Assembly: GCA_030450335.1 (NCBI GenBank)
Contig: JAKDIS010000047.1
Coordinates: 1 to 17,330 of the forward strand
Reading direction: 5' to 3'
DNA: 17,330 nucleotides
DNA from: Corynebacterium sp.
GTDB lineage: Bacteria; Actinomycetota; Actinomycetes; Mycobacteriales; Mycobacteriaceae
The notes beneath the pieces were generated by a model, which searched no databases, was not told where the DNA came from, and saw only the letters and a program-made list of their open reading frames with translations. This document shows positions 6,483-13,124 of the stretch, in pieces. Within the stretch, counting starts at the first letter, position 1. Each line of letters opens with the position of its first letter. The position numbers and the translations under genes are program-made.

Positions 6483-7982
6483 GTGTCAGGTCAATCAGAA
6501 GGACGACGAAGCGCCAGTGCCGGTGGACAGAACCGGCAGAACCGGCGCCGTAAGGTCGTCCGGGGCAGTCGTGCGGGTGCCTCAGGCACCGCCGGCGGCT
6601 CCGAGAATCCCGGCAGACGTTCCGGCAACCGGAGCCAGCAGGGTAACAAGCAGCAGGGCAACAAGCAGCAGGGCGCCAAGCGTGGCGGCCAGCAGGGCAA
6701 CAAGCAGCGCCCCGCCCAGAAGAACCAGCAGAAGAACCAGCAGCCGAAGGTGCAGCAGCAGGTCCGCCAGCCCAAGGTCGCCGCACCGGTTCCGACCGGC
6801 CCGGCCGCAGGCGTGGACACCTCGGTACTCTTCGCCGACATGGGTCTTCCGGACCCGGTGGTCAAGGAGCTGACGGCGCAGGGGCTCAAGCACCCCTTCC
6901 CGATCCAGGCCGCCGCCATCCCCGACGGGCTGGCGGGCAAGGACGTCCTGGGACGCGGTCCGACAGGTTCCGGTAAGACGTTCACCTTCGGTCTGCCGCT
7001 GATCACCCGTCTCACCGGCGGTGCCTCGCGCCCGGGCAAGCCCCGCGCACTGGTGCTGGTGCCGACCCGCGAGCTCGCACAGCAGGTCGCCGGACGGCTG
7101 CGCCCGTTGGCGGAGTCCGTCGGCCAGCGTGTGATCGAGGTCGTCGGTGGCGTGAACATCAAGCGCAACCTCACCGCCCTGGCCCGTCCGGTCGACCTCC
7201 TGGTCGCCACCCCGGGGCGTGCCGAGGACCTCATCCGGCAGAAGGCCCTCGACCTGTCCCAGGTCGAGATCGTCGCGCTGGACGAGGCCGACCAGATGGC
7301 GGACATGGGGTTCCTCCCGCAGGTTCGCCGCCTCGTCGACCACATCCCGGCGGATGCGCAGCACCTGTTCTTCTCCGCCACCCTCGACGGGGACATCAAG
7401 GTCCTCGTCCAGCGGTACATGAACGACCCGATCACGCACTCCACCGGTGAGGTCCGGGCGAAGGTGGACACCATGTCCCACTTCCTCGGTGTGGTGGACG
7501 ACAAGACCGCCCGCAACGACGTGGTCCTGCAGCTCGGGCGTGCCTCGACCCGCACGATCATGTTCATGCGGACGAAGCACACCGTCGATCGTCAAGTCAA
7601 GAAGCTTGTCCGTGACAGCATCCCCGCTGTCGGCATCCACGGCAACAAGGGTCAGGGCGCCCGCACCCGGGCGATCGAGGAGTTCTCCGACGGCCGTGCC
7701 ACGGTGCTGGTCGCCACCGACATCGCAGCCCGCGGCATCGACATCAAGGGTGTCGACCTGGTGGTGCACATCGACCCGCCGGCCGAGCACAAGGCCTACG
7801 TGCACCGCGCAGGACGCACCGCCCGTGCCGGCGAGTCCGGCACCGTGCTGACGCTCACCACCGCGGATACCCGGCGTGAGACCGAGCAGATGATGCGCAA
7901 GGCCGGGGTGAGCCCCACCGTGTGGGTGCTCGACCGTCACGGCCTCACCGCCTACCTCGGCGAGCTGGGGCTGGACAGGTAG
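6483..7982 (+). CDS. DEAD-box ATP-dependent RNA helicase
   Basis: RNA-remodelling ATPase of the RhlE/CsdA type, probably in ribosome assembly or RNA turnover. The 499-residue protein begins with a basic, Gln/Asn/Gly-rich tail (1-105) followed by a helicase core. Motifs in order: Q-motif PFPIQ (138-142), Walker A GPTGSGKT (159-166; first residue Gly where Ala is usual), PTRELAQQ (194-201), TPGR (243-246), DEAD (267-270), SAT (298-300), ATDIAARGID (411-420) and HRAGRTARAG (441-450). It ends soon after the core, lacking the long C-terminal extension of CsdA/DeaD. The GTG start lies three bases after the gnd stop, with GAGGTGGAAG of the gnd 3' end acting as the ribosome site, so translation is probably coupled to gnd. 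Confidence 0.95.
   Translation: MSGQSEGRRSASAGGQNRQNRRRKVVRGSRAGASGTAGGSENPGRRSGNRSQQGNKQQGNKQQGAKRGGQQGNKQRPAQKNQQKNQQPKVQQQVRQPKVAAPVPTGPAAGVDTSVLFADMGLPDPVVKELTAQGLKHPFPIQAAAIPDGLAGKDVLGRGPTGSGKTFTFGLPLITRLTGGASRPGKPRALVLVPTRELAQQVAGRLRPLAESVGQRVIEVVGGVNIKRNLTALARPVDLLVATPGRAEDLIRQKALDLSQVEIVALDEADQMADMGFLPQVRRLVDHIPADAQHLFFSATLDGDIKVLVQRYMNDPITHSTGEVRAKVDTMSHFLGVVDDKTARNDVVLQLGRASTRTIMFMRTKHTVDRQVKKLVRDSIPAVGIHGNKGQGARTRAIEEFSDGRATVLVATDIAARGIDIKGVDLVVHIDPPAEHKAYVHRAGRTARAGESGTVLTLTTADTRRETEQMMRKAGVSPTVWVLDRHGLTAYLGELGLDR
6636..6743 (+). repeat. In-frame tandem repeats in the helicase N-terminal tail
   Basis: A 15-base unit, CAGCAGGGNAACAAG, occurs at 6636-6650 and 6651-6665, diverged at 6666-6680, and again at 6690-6704. 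It encodes QQGNK/QQGAK. A 12-base unit, CAGAAGAACCAG, follows twice at 6717-6740, encoding QKNQ. Both keep the frame, so the number of units could vary between strains without breaking the gene. The encoded tail is a likely disordered RNA-binding segment. Confidence 0.85.
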
Positions 7983-7989
7983 GACTGGG

Positions 7990-9411
7990 ATGGACATCCT
8001 GCTCAGCATCCTGGGGCTGGTCGGCTTCGTCCTGTTGACCGCCGGCACCGGGATCTTCGTGGCCGTGGAGTTCTCCACGACCAGCCTGGAGCGCTCGACG
8101 ATCGAGGACGACATCGCCGAACGCGGCGACGCCGCCTCGCACATGGTCAAGAAGGCCCACAGCGGCCTGAGCTTCATGCTGTCCGGCACCCAGCTGGGCA
8201 TCACGGTGACCACCCTGGCCACCGGCTACCTCGCCGAACCGATCCTGGCGAAGTTCTTCACCCCGGTGCTCGAACTCGTCGGGCTCGGCGCCTCCGCGTC
8301 GACCTCGGTGGCGCTGGTGCTGAGCCTGGTCATCGCCACGATCCTGTCGATGGTCTTCGGCGAGCTCGTGCCGAAGAACCTGGCGATCGCCAACCCGTTG
8401 CAGACCGCACGGCTGCTGACGCGGCCGGTGTGGATCTTCAACACCGTCTTCCACCGGTTCATCCAGCTGATGAACAACGCGGCGAACATGATCGTGCGAC
8501 GTTTCGGCATCGAGCCCGCAGACGAGCTAGCCTCGGCCCGCTCCCCGCAGGAGCTCTCCGCCCTCGTGCGGCACTCCACCGGTGCGGAGGGCTTCGACCA
8601 GTCGAAGGTGCGCATCCTCGACCGTTCGCTGAAGTTCGGCGACACCAGCGCGGAGGACTTCATGACCCCGCGATCCACCGTGGACACCCTGGAGACCACC
8701 GACACCGCACTCGACCTCATCCGTGAGGCCCACGAGTCCGGTCACTCGCGCTTCCCGGTGGTCAACGGCGACCTGGACGAGACCATCGGTGTCGTCCACG
8801 TCAAGGACGCCCTGACCGTGCCGGCGGACGAACGGGCCACCACCACGGTGCGTGACCTGGCCCGCCGAGTTCCCACCGTGCCCACCAGCCTGGGCGGCGA
8901 CGCCGTGCTCAACCTGGTGCGCTCGGCGGGCTCGCAACTCGTGCTCGTCGTCGACGAGTACGGCGGCACCGCCGGCATCGTGTCGATCGAGGACGTCGTC
9001 GAGGAGATCCTCGGCGAGGTCTGGGACGAGCACGACAACCGTGAGGACTCCGAGGTCCAGCGCAGCGGGCAGTTCTGGGACGTGTCCGGGCTGCTGCGTT
9101 GCGACGAGCTGGAGGACGCCTGCGGCTACATCGCCCCGGACGGCCCCTACGAGACCCTCGGCGGACTCATCATGACCACGCTGGGCCGCATCCCGGTCGA
9201 AGGCGACCGCGTCCTGCTGCCCCGGGGCGAACGCGACCTGATGGAACGCATGACCGACGGTAACCCGGTGCGCTGGGAGGCGACGGTGGAGTCCATGGAC
9301 ATCCGACGTGTCGACCGGGTGCATCTGCGCCCGGTGCCTGACAGCGGCGCAGATACCGGCACAGACACCGACAACACGGAATCCGCACAGGGAGGTGGTC
9401 AGGATGGGTGA
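7990..9411 (+). CDS. CNNM/CorC-type membrane protein with CBS pair and CorC_HlyC domain
   Basis: Member of the HlyC/CorC (CNNM) family, linked to magnesium/cobalt efflux or homeostasis; often mislabelled hemolysin. The 473 residues show a DUF21/CNNM membrane domain (1-165) with a first helix at 3-26, GTQLGITVTTLATGYLAEP (66-84), a hydrophobic run at 104-124 and GELVPKN (124-130). Two CBS motifs follow at about 215-275 (FMTPRSTV, SRFPVV) and 290-345 (LVLVVDEYGGTAGIVSIEDVVEEILGE in part). The C-terminal CorC_HlyC domain (about 360-448) precedes an acidic, Asp/Thr-rich tail. The ATG lies seven bases after the helicase stop, with a weak AGG upstream. It overlaps the next paralogue by eight bases. 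Whether this copy transports or only senses Mg is not visible. Confidence 0.92.
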   Translation: MDILLSILGLVGFVLLTAGTGIFVAVEFSTTSLERSTIEDDIAERGDAASHMVKKAHSGLSFMLSGTQLGITVTTLATGYLAEPILAKFFTPVLELVGLGASASTSVALVLSLVIATILSMVFGELVPKNLAIANPLQTARLLTRPVWIFNTVFHRFIQLMNNAANMIVRRFGIEPADELASARSPQELSALVRHSTGAEGFDQSKVRILDRSLKFGDTSAEDFMTPRSTVDTLETTDTALDLIREAHESGHSRFPVVNGDLDETIGVVHVKDALTVPADERATTTVRDLARRVPTVPTSLGGDAVLNLVRSAGSQLVLVVDEYGGTAGIVSIEDVVEEILGEVWDEHDNREDSEVQRSGQFWDVSGLLRCDELEDACGYIAPDGPYETLGGLIMTTLGRIPVEGDRVLLPRGERDLMERMTDGNPVRWEATVESMDIRRVDRVHLRPVPDSGADTGTDTDNTESAQGGGQDG

Positions 9412-10465
9412 CCTCTGGGCCATCGCCTTCGCCGTGCTGTTGCTCGGCCTCAACGCCTTCTTCGTGGGCGTGGAGTTCTCGTTGATCTCCTCACGCCGCG
9501 ACAGGCTGGAGAACATGATCGCCGCCGGCAACCGTCGGGCGGACAAGGTCCTCTACGCCACCGAGCACCTCACGATCATGCTCGCCGGTGCCCAGTTCGG
9601 CATCACCGTGGCCTCGGTGCTGCTCGGCAAGGTCGGCGAGCCCGCCATCGCGCACCTCATCGAGGCACCGTTCCACGCCGTGGGGCTGCCGGACAACCTG
9701 CTCCACCCGGTGGCGTTCGCGATCTCGCTGCTCATCGTCACGGTGCTGCACATCATCCTCGGTGAGATGGTGCCGAAGAACATCGCGCTGGCCGGCCCAG
9801 AGACGGTTGCCACGGTTCTGGTCTCCCCTCACCTGCTGTTCTGCCGTCTGGTGCACCCGGTGATGGTCTTCCTCAACTGGATCGCCCGGGTGACGTTGAA
9901 GATGGTCGGCGTGGAGCAGAAGGACGAGCTGGACGCCACGGTCTCGCCCTCGGAGCTCTCGCAGATGATCGCCGAGTCCCGCTCCGAGGGGCTCATCGGC
10001 CCGTCCGAGGCGACGCGCCTGTCCAAGGCGCTGAACTCCTCGAAGCGCACGCTCAGCGAGGTGATGATCCCGCTGTCGGACGTCGACACCATCGCCGTCG
10101 ACGAGACCACCGGACGCATCACCGTCGGCCAGGTCGAAGAGGCGGTGTCGCGTACCGGCTACTCCCGCTTCCCCGTGACCGGGACGGACGACGGTTACCT
10201 CGGCTACATCCACGTCAAGGACGTTCTCGACAACCTGCTGGACGCCTCGACGGGCCCCGACCAGCTCGTCGACGAGCACGACATCCGCCCGCTGATCACG
10301 GTGGAGGGTGGCGTGAACTTCGACCACGCGATGAAGGAGCTGCGCCGCACGAGCTCGCACATGGCGCAGATCTCCGACGGCGGGGTCGTCGTCGGGGTGA
10401 TCACCCTGGAGGACGTGATCGAGGAACTCGTGGGAACGGTGAGAGACTGGACCCATGACGACTGA
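9404..10465 (+). CDS. CNNM/CorC-type CBS membrane protein, short paralogue
   Basis: Second HlyC/CorC family protein, 353 residues. A membrane domain (1-165) carries LLLGLNAFFVGVEFSLIS (12-29), AGAQFGITVASVLLGKVGEP (61-80) and GEMVPKN (120-126). Two CBS motifs follow at about 220-275 (VMIPLSDVDT, SRFPVTG, GYIHVKDVL) and 295-345 (GVITLEDVIEELVG). It stops there, lacking the CorC_HlyC C-terminal domain of its upstream neighbour, so the two may work as a heteromeric pair. The ATG at 9404 has GGGAGGTGG 7-15 bases upstream, inside the preceding gene, and overlaps its end. An in-frame start at 9308 would lie deep inside that gene and adds no family sequence. Confidence 0.92.
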   Translation: MGDLWAIAFAVLLLGLNAFFVGVEFSLISSRRDRLENMIAAGNRRADKVLYATEHLTIMLAGAQFGITVASVLLGKVGEPAIAHLIEAPFHAVGLPDNLLHPVAFAISLLIVTVLHIILGEMVPKNIALAGPETVATVLVSPHLLFCRLVHPVMVFLNWIARVTLKMVGVEQKDELDATVSPSELSQMIAESRSEGLIGPSEATRLSKALNSSKRTLSEVMIPLSDVDTIAVDETTGRITVGQVEEAVSRTGYSRFPVTGTDDGYLGYIHVKDVLDNLLDASTGPDQLVDEHDIRPLITVEGGVNFDHAMKELRRTSSHMAQISDGGVVVGVITLEDVIEELVGTVRDWTHDD

Positions 10466-11381
10466 CACGCGAGACCTGACCGCCACGGTGCTCACCCCGC
10501 AGCAGTGGCGCGCACGCCAGGAACACCACCGCGCGACCGTCGACAAACTCACCGCCGGGCGTCGGGAACGCCGCTCCCGCGGTGAACGTCACCCGGTCTG
10601 GGACTTCATGTACACCTACTACCCGGTCACGCCGGGCAAGCTGGGCCGCTGGAACCCGGGCTTCGGCGTGTCACTGGTCGCCGACGGCGACGAGCGTCCC
10701 GGCACCGCCGGGACGCTGCGGGAGACGACCGCGCCGGACGGAACGGCGCTGTGGGAGCTGGACGCCGACGCCCTGATGGCCAAGCGCGGCACCAGCTTCA
10801 CCTACATGCGCCGCCTGCTGGCATCCACGCTGGGGCGTCCGGCGCGGTTCAGCTGCTTCGGCATGCACGAGTGGGCGATGGTCTACCGGGACGCACCCCG
10901 TCACCCCGAGCCGCTGCGGCTCGGACGCGAGGCCACCGACGGGGTCGTGGAGGCCAATACGTTGCGGTGCACCCACATCGACGCCTTCCGCTTCTTCACC
11001 GAGGACGCCGTGCCGCGCAACACGCTGAACCCCACCCGTGAGACGCAGGCCGACATGGAGCAGCCGGGCTGTCTTCACGCCACGATGGACCTCTACAAGT
11101 GGGCCACGAAACTCGGGCCGCTCGTGCCCGGGGAGCTGTGGCTGGACACCTTCCGCCTGGCGTGCGACGTGCGCCGCACCGACATGGAGGCCAGCCCCTA
11201 CGACCTTTCCGCCTGGGGTTTCACCCCGGTCGCGGTGGAGACGCCGGACGGACGGGCGGAGTACGTGCGCCGCCAGCGTGACTTCGCCGAGCGCGGCCAG
11301 GTGCTGCGCCGGGCGTTGGTGGATATCATCGACGACTTCTTCCGCTCCACGCAGCGGGCATCCCGAGGAAACGGAGACTGA
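10455..11381 (+). CDS. Conserved actinobacterial protein, usually annotated 3-methyladenine DNA glycosylase
   Basis: Widespread in Corynebacterium and Mycobacterium and commonly labelled 3-methyladenine DNA glycosylase; I recognise the family but see neither a helix-hairpin-helix GPD motif nor AAG/MPG hallmarks, so the activity is unproven. The 308 residues hold several strongly family-like blocks: WDFMYTYYPVTPGKLGRWNPG (part of 49-69), CFGMHEWAMVYR (134-145), LRCTHIDAFRFFT (170-182), EQPGCLHATMDLYKW (202-216), DMEASPYDL (243-251) and GRAEYVR (266-272). Cys134, His138, Glu139, Cys172, His174, Asp176, Cys206, His208 and Asp212 form a dense polar set that could hold a metal or active site. No signal peptide or membrane segment. 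It overlaps the preceding CBS gene by 11 bases and lies three bases before the next gene, so it is operonic. Confidence 0.75.
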   Translation: MTTDTRDLTATVLTPQQWRARQEHHRATVDKLTAGRRERRSRGERHPVWDFMYTYYPVTPGKLGRWNPGFGVSLVADGDERPGTAGTLRETTAPDGTALWELDADALMAKRGTSFTYMRRLLASTLGRPARFSCFGMHEWAMVYRDAPRHPEPLRLGREATDGVVEANTLRCTHIDAFRFFTEDAVPRNTLNPTRETQADMEQPGCLHATMDLYKWATKLGPLVPGELWLDTFRLACDVRRTDMEASPYDLSAWGFTPVAVETPDGRAEYVRRQRDFAERGQVLRRALVDIIDDFFRSTQRASRGNGD

Positions 11382-11383
11382 CC

Positions 11384-12241
11384 ATGGCACGACACAGCGC
11401 AGCGCAGAGCCCGGTCCGGGTGGCCGGGTGGGTGTGGTTCGCCCTCGTGGCGGTGATCCTGGTCGTCGCGCTGGTCGTGGGGTGGTTCGTGTTGGCCTCC
11501 CGGCAGTCCTCCGACGAGGCCGAGGGCGCCTGCATCGACGGCGATCAGGAGCTCACCGTGTGGGCGGACCCGGCGGCCGAGGACGTGGCCCGGCAGCTGG
11601 TCGCCGACTACAACGACACCGAACCCGTGGTCCGGGACCGGTGTGTGACCGCGTCGGTGGAGGTACGCTCCACCGCCGAAGCCACGCTGGCCTACCGGGG
11701 TGGGCAGCCGGGTGTCGCCCCGGTGTGGATCCCCGCCGGCACCGGTTTCATCTCGGGGCTCTCCGGCGCGCCGAACGAGGTGCCTGTGGTGGGGTCGGAC
11801 GACCTGGTGCACCGGGTCCCCGAGGGGGCCGACGCCGACGTGGCACGCGCCGTGCTGCCCACGGGTGCGGCGTCGATGGTCACCGCCCTCGCCGCGGAAG
11901 CGGCCGGCGTCCCCCTGGACATGGAGTCGGACGCCACGCTGGAGGCACTGCGGGCGGCGCCGGACGTTCAGGCCGCCGTGGACGAGAACCTGCCGGTGCT
12001 CTCCTCGGCGTCATTGCTCGGCGAGCAGGCTGGCGGAAACGATGCCACCGTCGGCGAGGTGCAGTTCCCGCTGGTGGCCTTCGGGTCCTCCCCTGCGGTG
12101 GACGAGAACCAGGCCCGGGCTGCGGCTGACTTCGCGGAGAAGGCCGATGCAGAAGGCACAGGGGAATCAGTTACAGCTGAGCCCGCGTCCCCCTGGCTGA
12201 GCAGGGTCGCGGGCGTGTTGGCGGATGTGCCTCTGGGCTGA
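11384..12241 (+). CDS. Membrane-anchored protein with solute-binding-like domain, function unknown
   Basis: A 285-residue protein with one N-terminal membrane segment (about 14-38) after a short basic start, predicting an anchored protein with its bulk outside the membrane. The outer part reads like the N-terminal solute-binding portion of actinobacterial 'substrate-binding and VWA' proteins: ELTVWADPAAEDVARQLV (56-73), CVTASVEVRS (87-96), VAPVWIPAGTGFIS (111-124) and the later PLVAFGSSP (229-237). The VWA half is missing. Two cysteines (50 and 87) could form a disulfide; there is no lipobox. CGGAG seven bases before the ATG supports the start. It is the last gene of the plus-strand run and converges with the merR gene with only nine bases between stops. 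No function can be assigned. Confidence 0.75.
   Translation: MARHSAAQSPVRVAGWVWFALVAVILVVALVVGWFVLASRQSSDEAEGACIDGDQELTVWADPAAEDVARQLVADYNDTEPVVRDRCVTASVEVRSTAEATLAYRGGQPGVAPVWIPAGTGFISGLSGAPNEVPVVGSDDLVHRVPEGADADVARAVLPTGAASMVTALAAEAAGVPLDMESDATLEALRAAPDVQAAVDENLPVLSSASLLGEQAGGNDATVGEVQFPLVAFGSSPAVDENQARAAADFAEKADAEGTGESVTAEPASPWLSRVAGVLADVPLG
12181..12214. terminator. Hairpin at the convergent gene end, possible bidirectional terminator
   Basis: GCCCGCG (12181-12187) pairs with CGCGGGC (12208-12214), and inside it CCCTG (12191-12195) pairs with CAGGG (12202-12206). It lies within the last codons of the plus-strand gene and just past the merR stop on the other strand. No T tract follows on either side, so a terminator role is uncertain. 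Confidence 0.35.
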
Positions 12242-12250
12242 GAGATCTGG

Positions 12251-12862
12251 CTAGGAGGACTTCTTCAGACGGCGGGCGGCCAGCTCGTCGGCGGGGTCGA
12301 AGGCGCCGTCGGGCTGAACGACGGGTTCGGCCGGCTCGGAGGGGAAGGCGGTGATCGTGCCGCTGAGTTCCTTCATCAGGCCCGGCACGGCGATGCCGAA
12401 GACTCCCTGTCCACCGGCCAGGAGGTCGATGACCTCCTCGGCGGAGCGGCACTCGTAGACGGTCTTGCCGTCGGAGACCAGGGTGATGCCGGCGAGGTCG
12501 TCCACGCCGAGGTTGCCGAGCTTGTCCACGGCACGGCGGATGTTCTGCAGGGAGATGCCGGTGTCGAGCAGGCCCTTGACGATCTTCAGCACGAGGATGT
12601 CGCGGAAGGAGTACAGGCGCTGGGAGCCGGAGCCGTGTGCGGTGCGGATCGACGGCTGCACCAGCTTGGTGCGTGCCCAGTAGTCGAGCTGGCGGTAGGT
12701 GATGCCGGCGACCTGGCAGGCGATGGTCACCCGGTAGCCGACCTCCTGGTCGGGACCCTCGACGTCGAACAGGGTGTCCTGCTGCGGTGCCGGGACAGCC
12801 TCGCCGGCGGGCGTCGTGCCCTGCTCGTGTCCGGACTCGCCCCGGGCGTCACTGCGCTCCAT
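12251..12862 (-). CDS. MerR-family transcriptional regulator (Rv1830/cg1633 type)
   Basis: A 203-residue DNA-binding protein. The MerR winged helix-turn-helix covers about 41-113: VGYRVTIACQVAGITYRQLDYW (41-62 in part), the wing GSGSQRLYSFRDIL (77-90) and a helix GISLQNIRRAV (102-112). The C-terminal part is short and holds no cysteine cluster or known ligand-binding domain, so it is not a metal sensor of the CueR type. The ATG at 12862 has AGGAG eight bases upstream; longer readings lack a ribosome site. It lies downstream of ftsR and odhI on the same strand. In mycobacteria the corresponding protein (Rv1830) is linked to growth control; targets here are unknown. A sigma-A-like promoter precedes it, so it has its own transcript. 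Confidence 0.9.
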   Translation of the reverse strand: MERSDARGESGHEQGTTPAGEAVPAPQQDTLFDVEGPDQEVGYRVTIACQVAGITYRQLDYWARTKLVQPSIRTAHGSGSQRLYSFRDILVLKIVKGLLDTGISLQNIRRAVDKLGNLGVDDLAGITLVSDGKTVYECRSAEEVIDLLAGGQGVFGIAVPGLMKELSGTITAFPSEPAEPVVQPDGAFDPADELAARRLKKSS

Positions 12863-12918
12863 GCTGATTCTCCTCTGTTCGGCGTGTCTGCTTGCACACC
12901 TGTGATTCACTGCTCTCA

Positions 12919-12946
12919 AGATTAGACGGGATGGCCGTGGAGTCAA
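12919..12946 (-). promoter_or_regulatory. Sigma-A-like promoter of the merR gene
   Basis: On the minus strand TTGACT (12946 to 12941) and TAATCT (12924 to 12919) are separated by 16 bases, the best -35/-10 pair in the window. Transcription would begin near 12912, leaving a leader of about 50 bases that includes AGGAG. A short palindrome, CACACC/TGTG (12895-12904), lies in this leader. Confidence 0.65.
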
Positions 12947-12988
12947 CAGGTGAGCACGAAAACCTCACCCGGGGGATCCGCATCCCTG

Positions 12989-13011
12989 ACCCTCAACCTG
13001 AGGTCGAGGGT
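12989..13011. promoter_or_regulatory. Near-perfect 23-bp palindrome, candidate MerR-type operator
   Basis: ACCCTCAACCT (12989-12999) and AGGTCGAGGGT (13001-13011) are complementary at 10 of 11 positions around a central G. Length and symmetry resemble operators of MerR-family dimers. It lies about 43 bases upstream of the -35 of the merR promoter. On the minus strand a TAGCAT (13018 to 13013) just before it could be a second -10, which would put this palindrome over the start of transcription. The binding protein is unknown. Confidence 0.55.
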
Positions 13012-13034
13012 AATGCTAACACGAGAATTCACCC

Positions 13035-13060
13035 GACACCCGTGTAACAACACGCGTGTC
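13035..13060. promoter_or_regulatory. Second inverted repeat with ACACNCGTGT half-sites
   Basis: GACACCCGTGT (13035-13045) and ACACGCGTGTC (13050-13060) are inverted copies matching at 10 of 11 positions, separated by AACA. Each arm is itself almost palindromic (ACACGCGTGT is perfect). It lies between the ftsR terminator and the 23-bp palindrome. It could be a two-site operator or simply a structured spacer. Confidence 0.45.
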
Positions 13061-13068
13061 ATGCACGG

Positions 13069-13108
13069 AAAAAACAGAGAACCCCCGGCCACGGTCCGTG
13101 GCCGGGGG
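13069..13108 (-). terminator. Rho-independent terminator of ftsR
   Basis: Arms 13082-13094 and 13096-13108 are perfectly complementary (CCCCCGGCCACGG and its complement) around a single central base, so the real loop is a few bases wide. On the minus strand a T run (13074 to 13069) follows seven bases after the stem. It starts 17 bases beyond the ftsR stop and separates ftsR from the downstream merR gene. Confidence 0.8.
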
Positions 13109-13124
13109 CGTGGAGGAACCGGCG

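Noticed and set aside
6636..6743. CRISPR-like array
   Set aside because: Repeats are contiguous, in frame and coding, with no spacers. No cas genes are present.
8526..8531. Isolated CTAG inside the first CNNM gene as part of the CTAG cluster
   Set aside because: A single copy within coding sequence; it does not share the CGRCTAG context or spacing.
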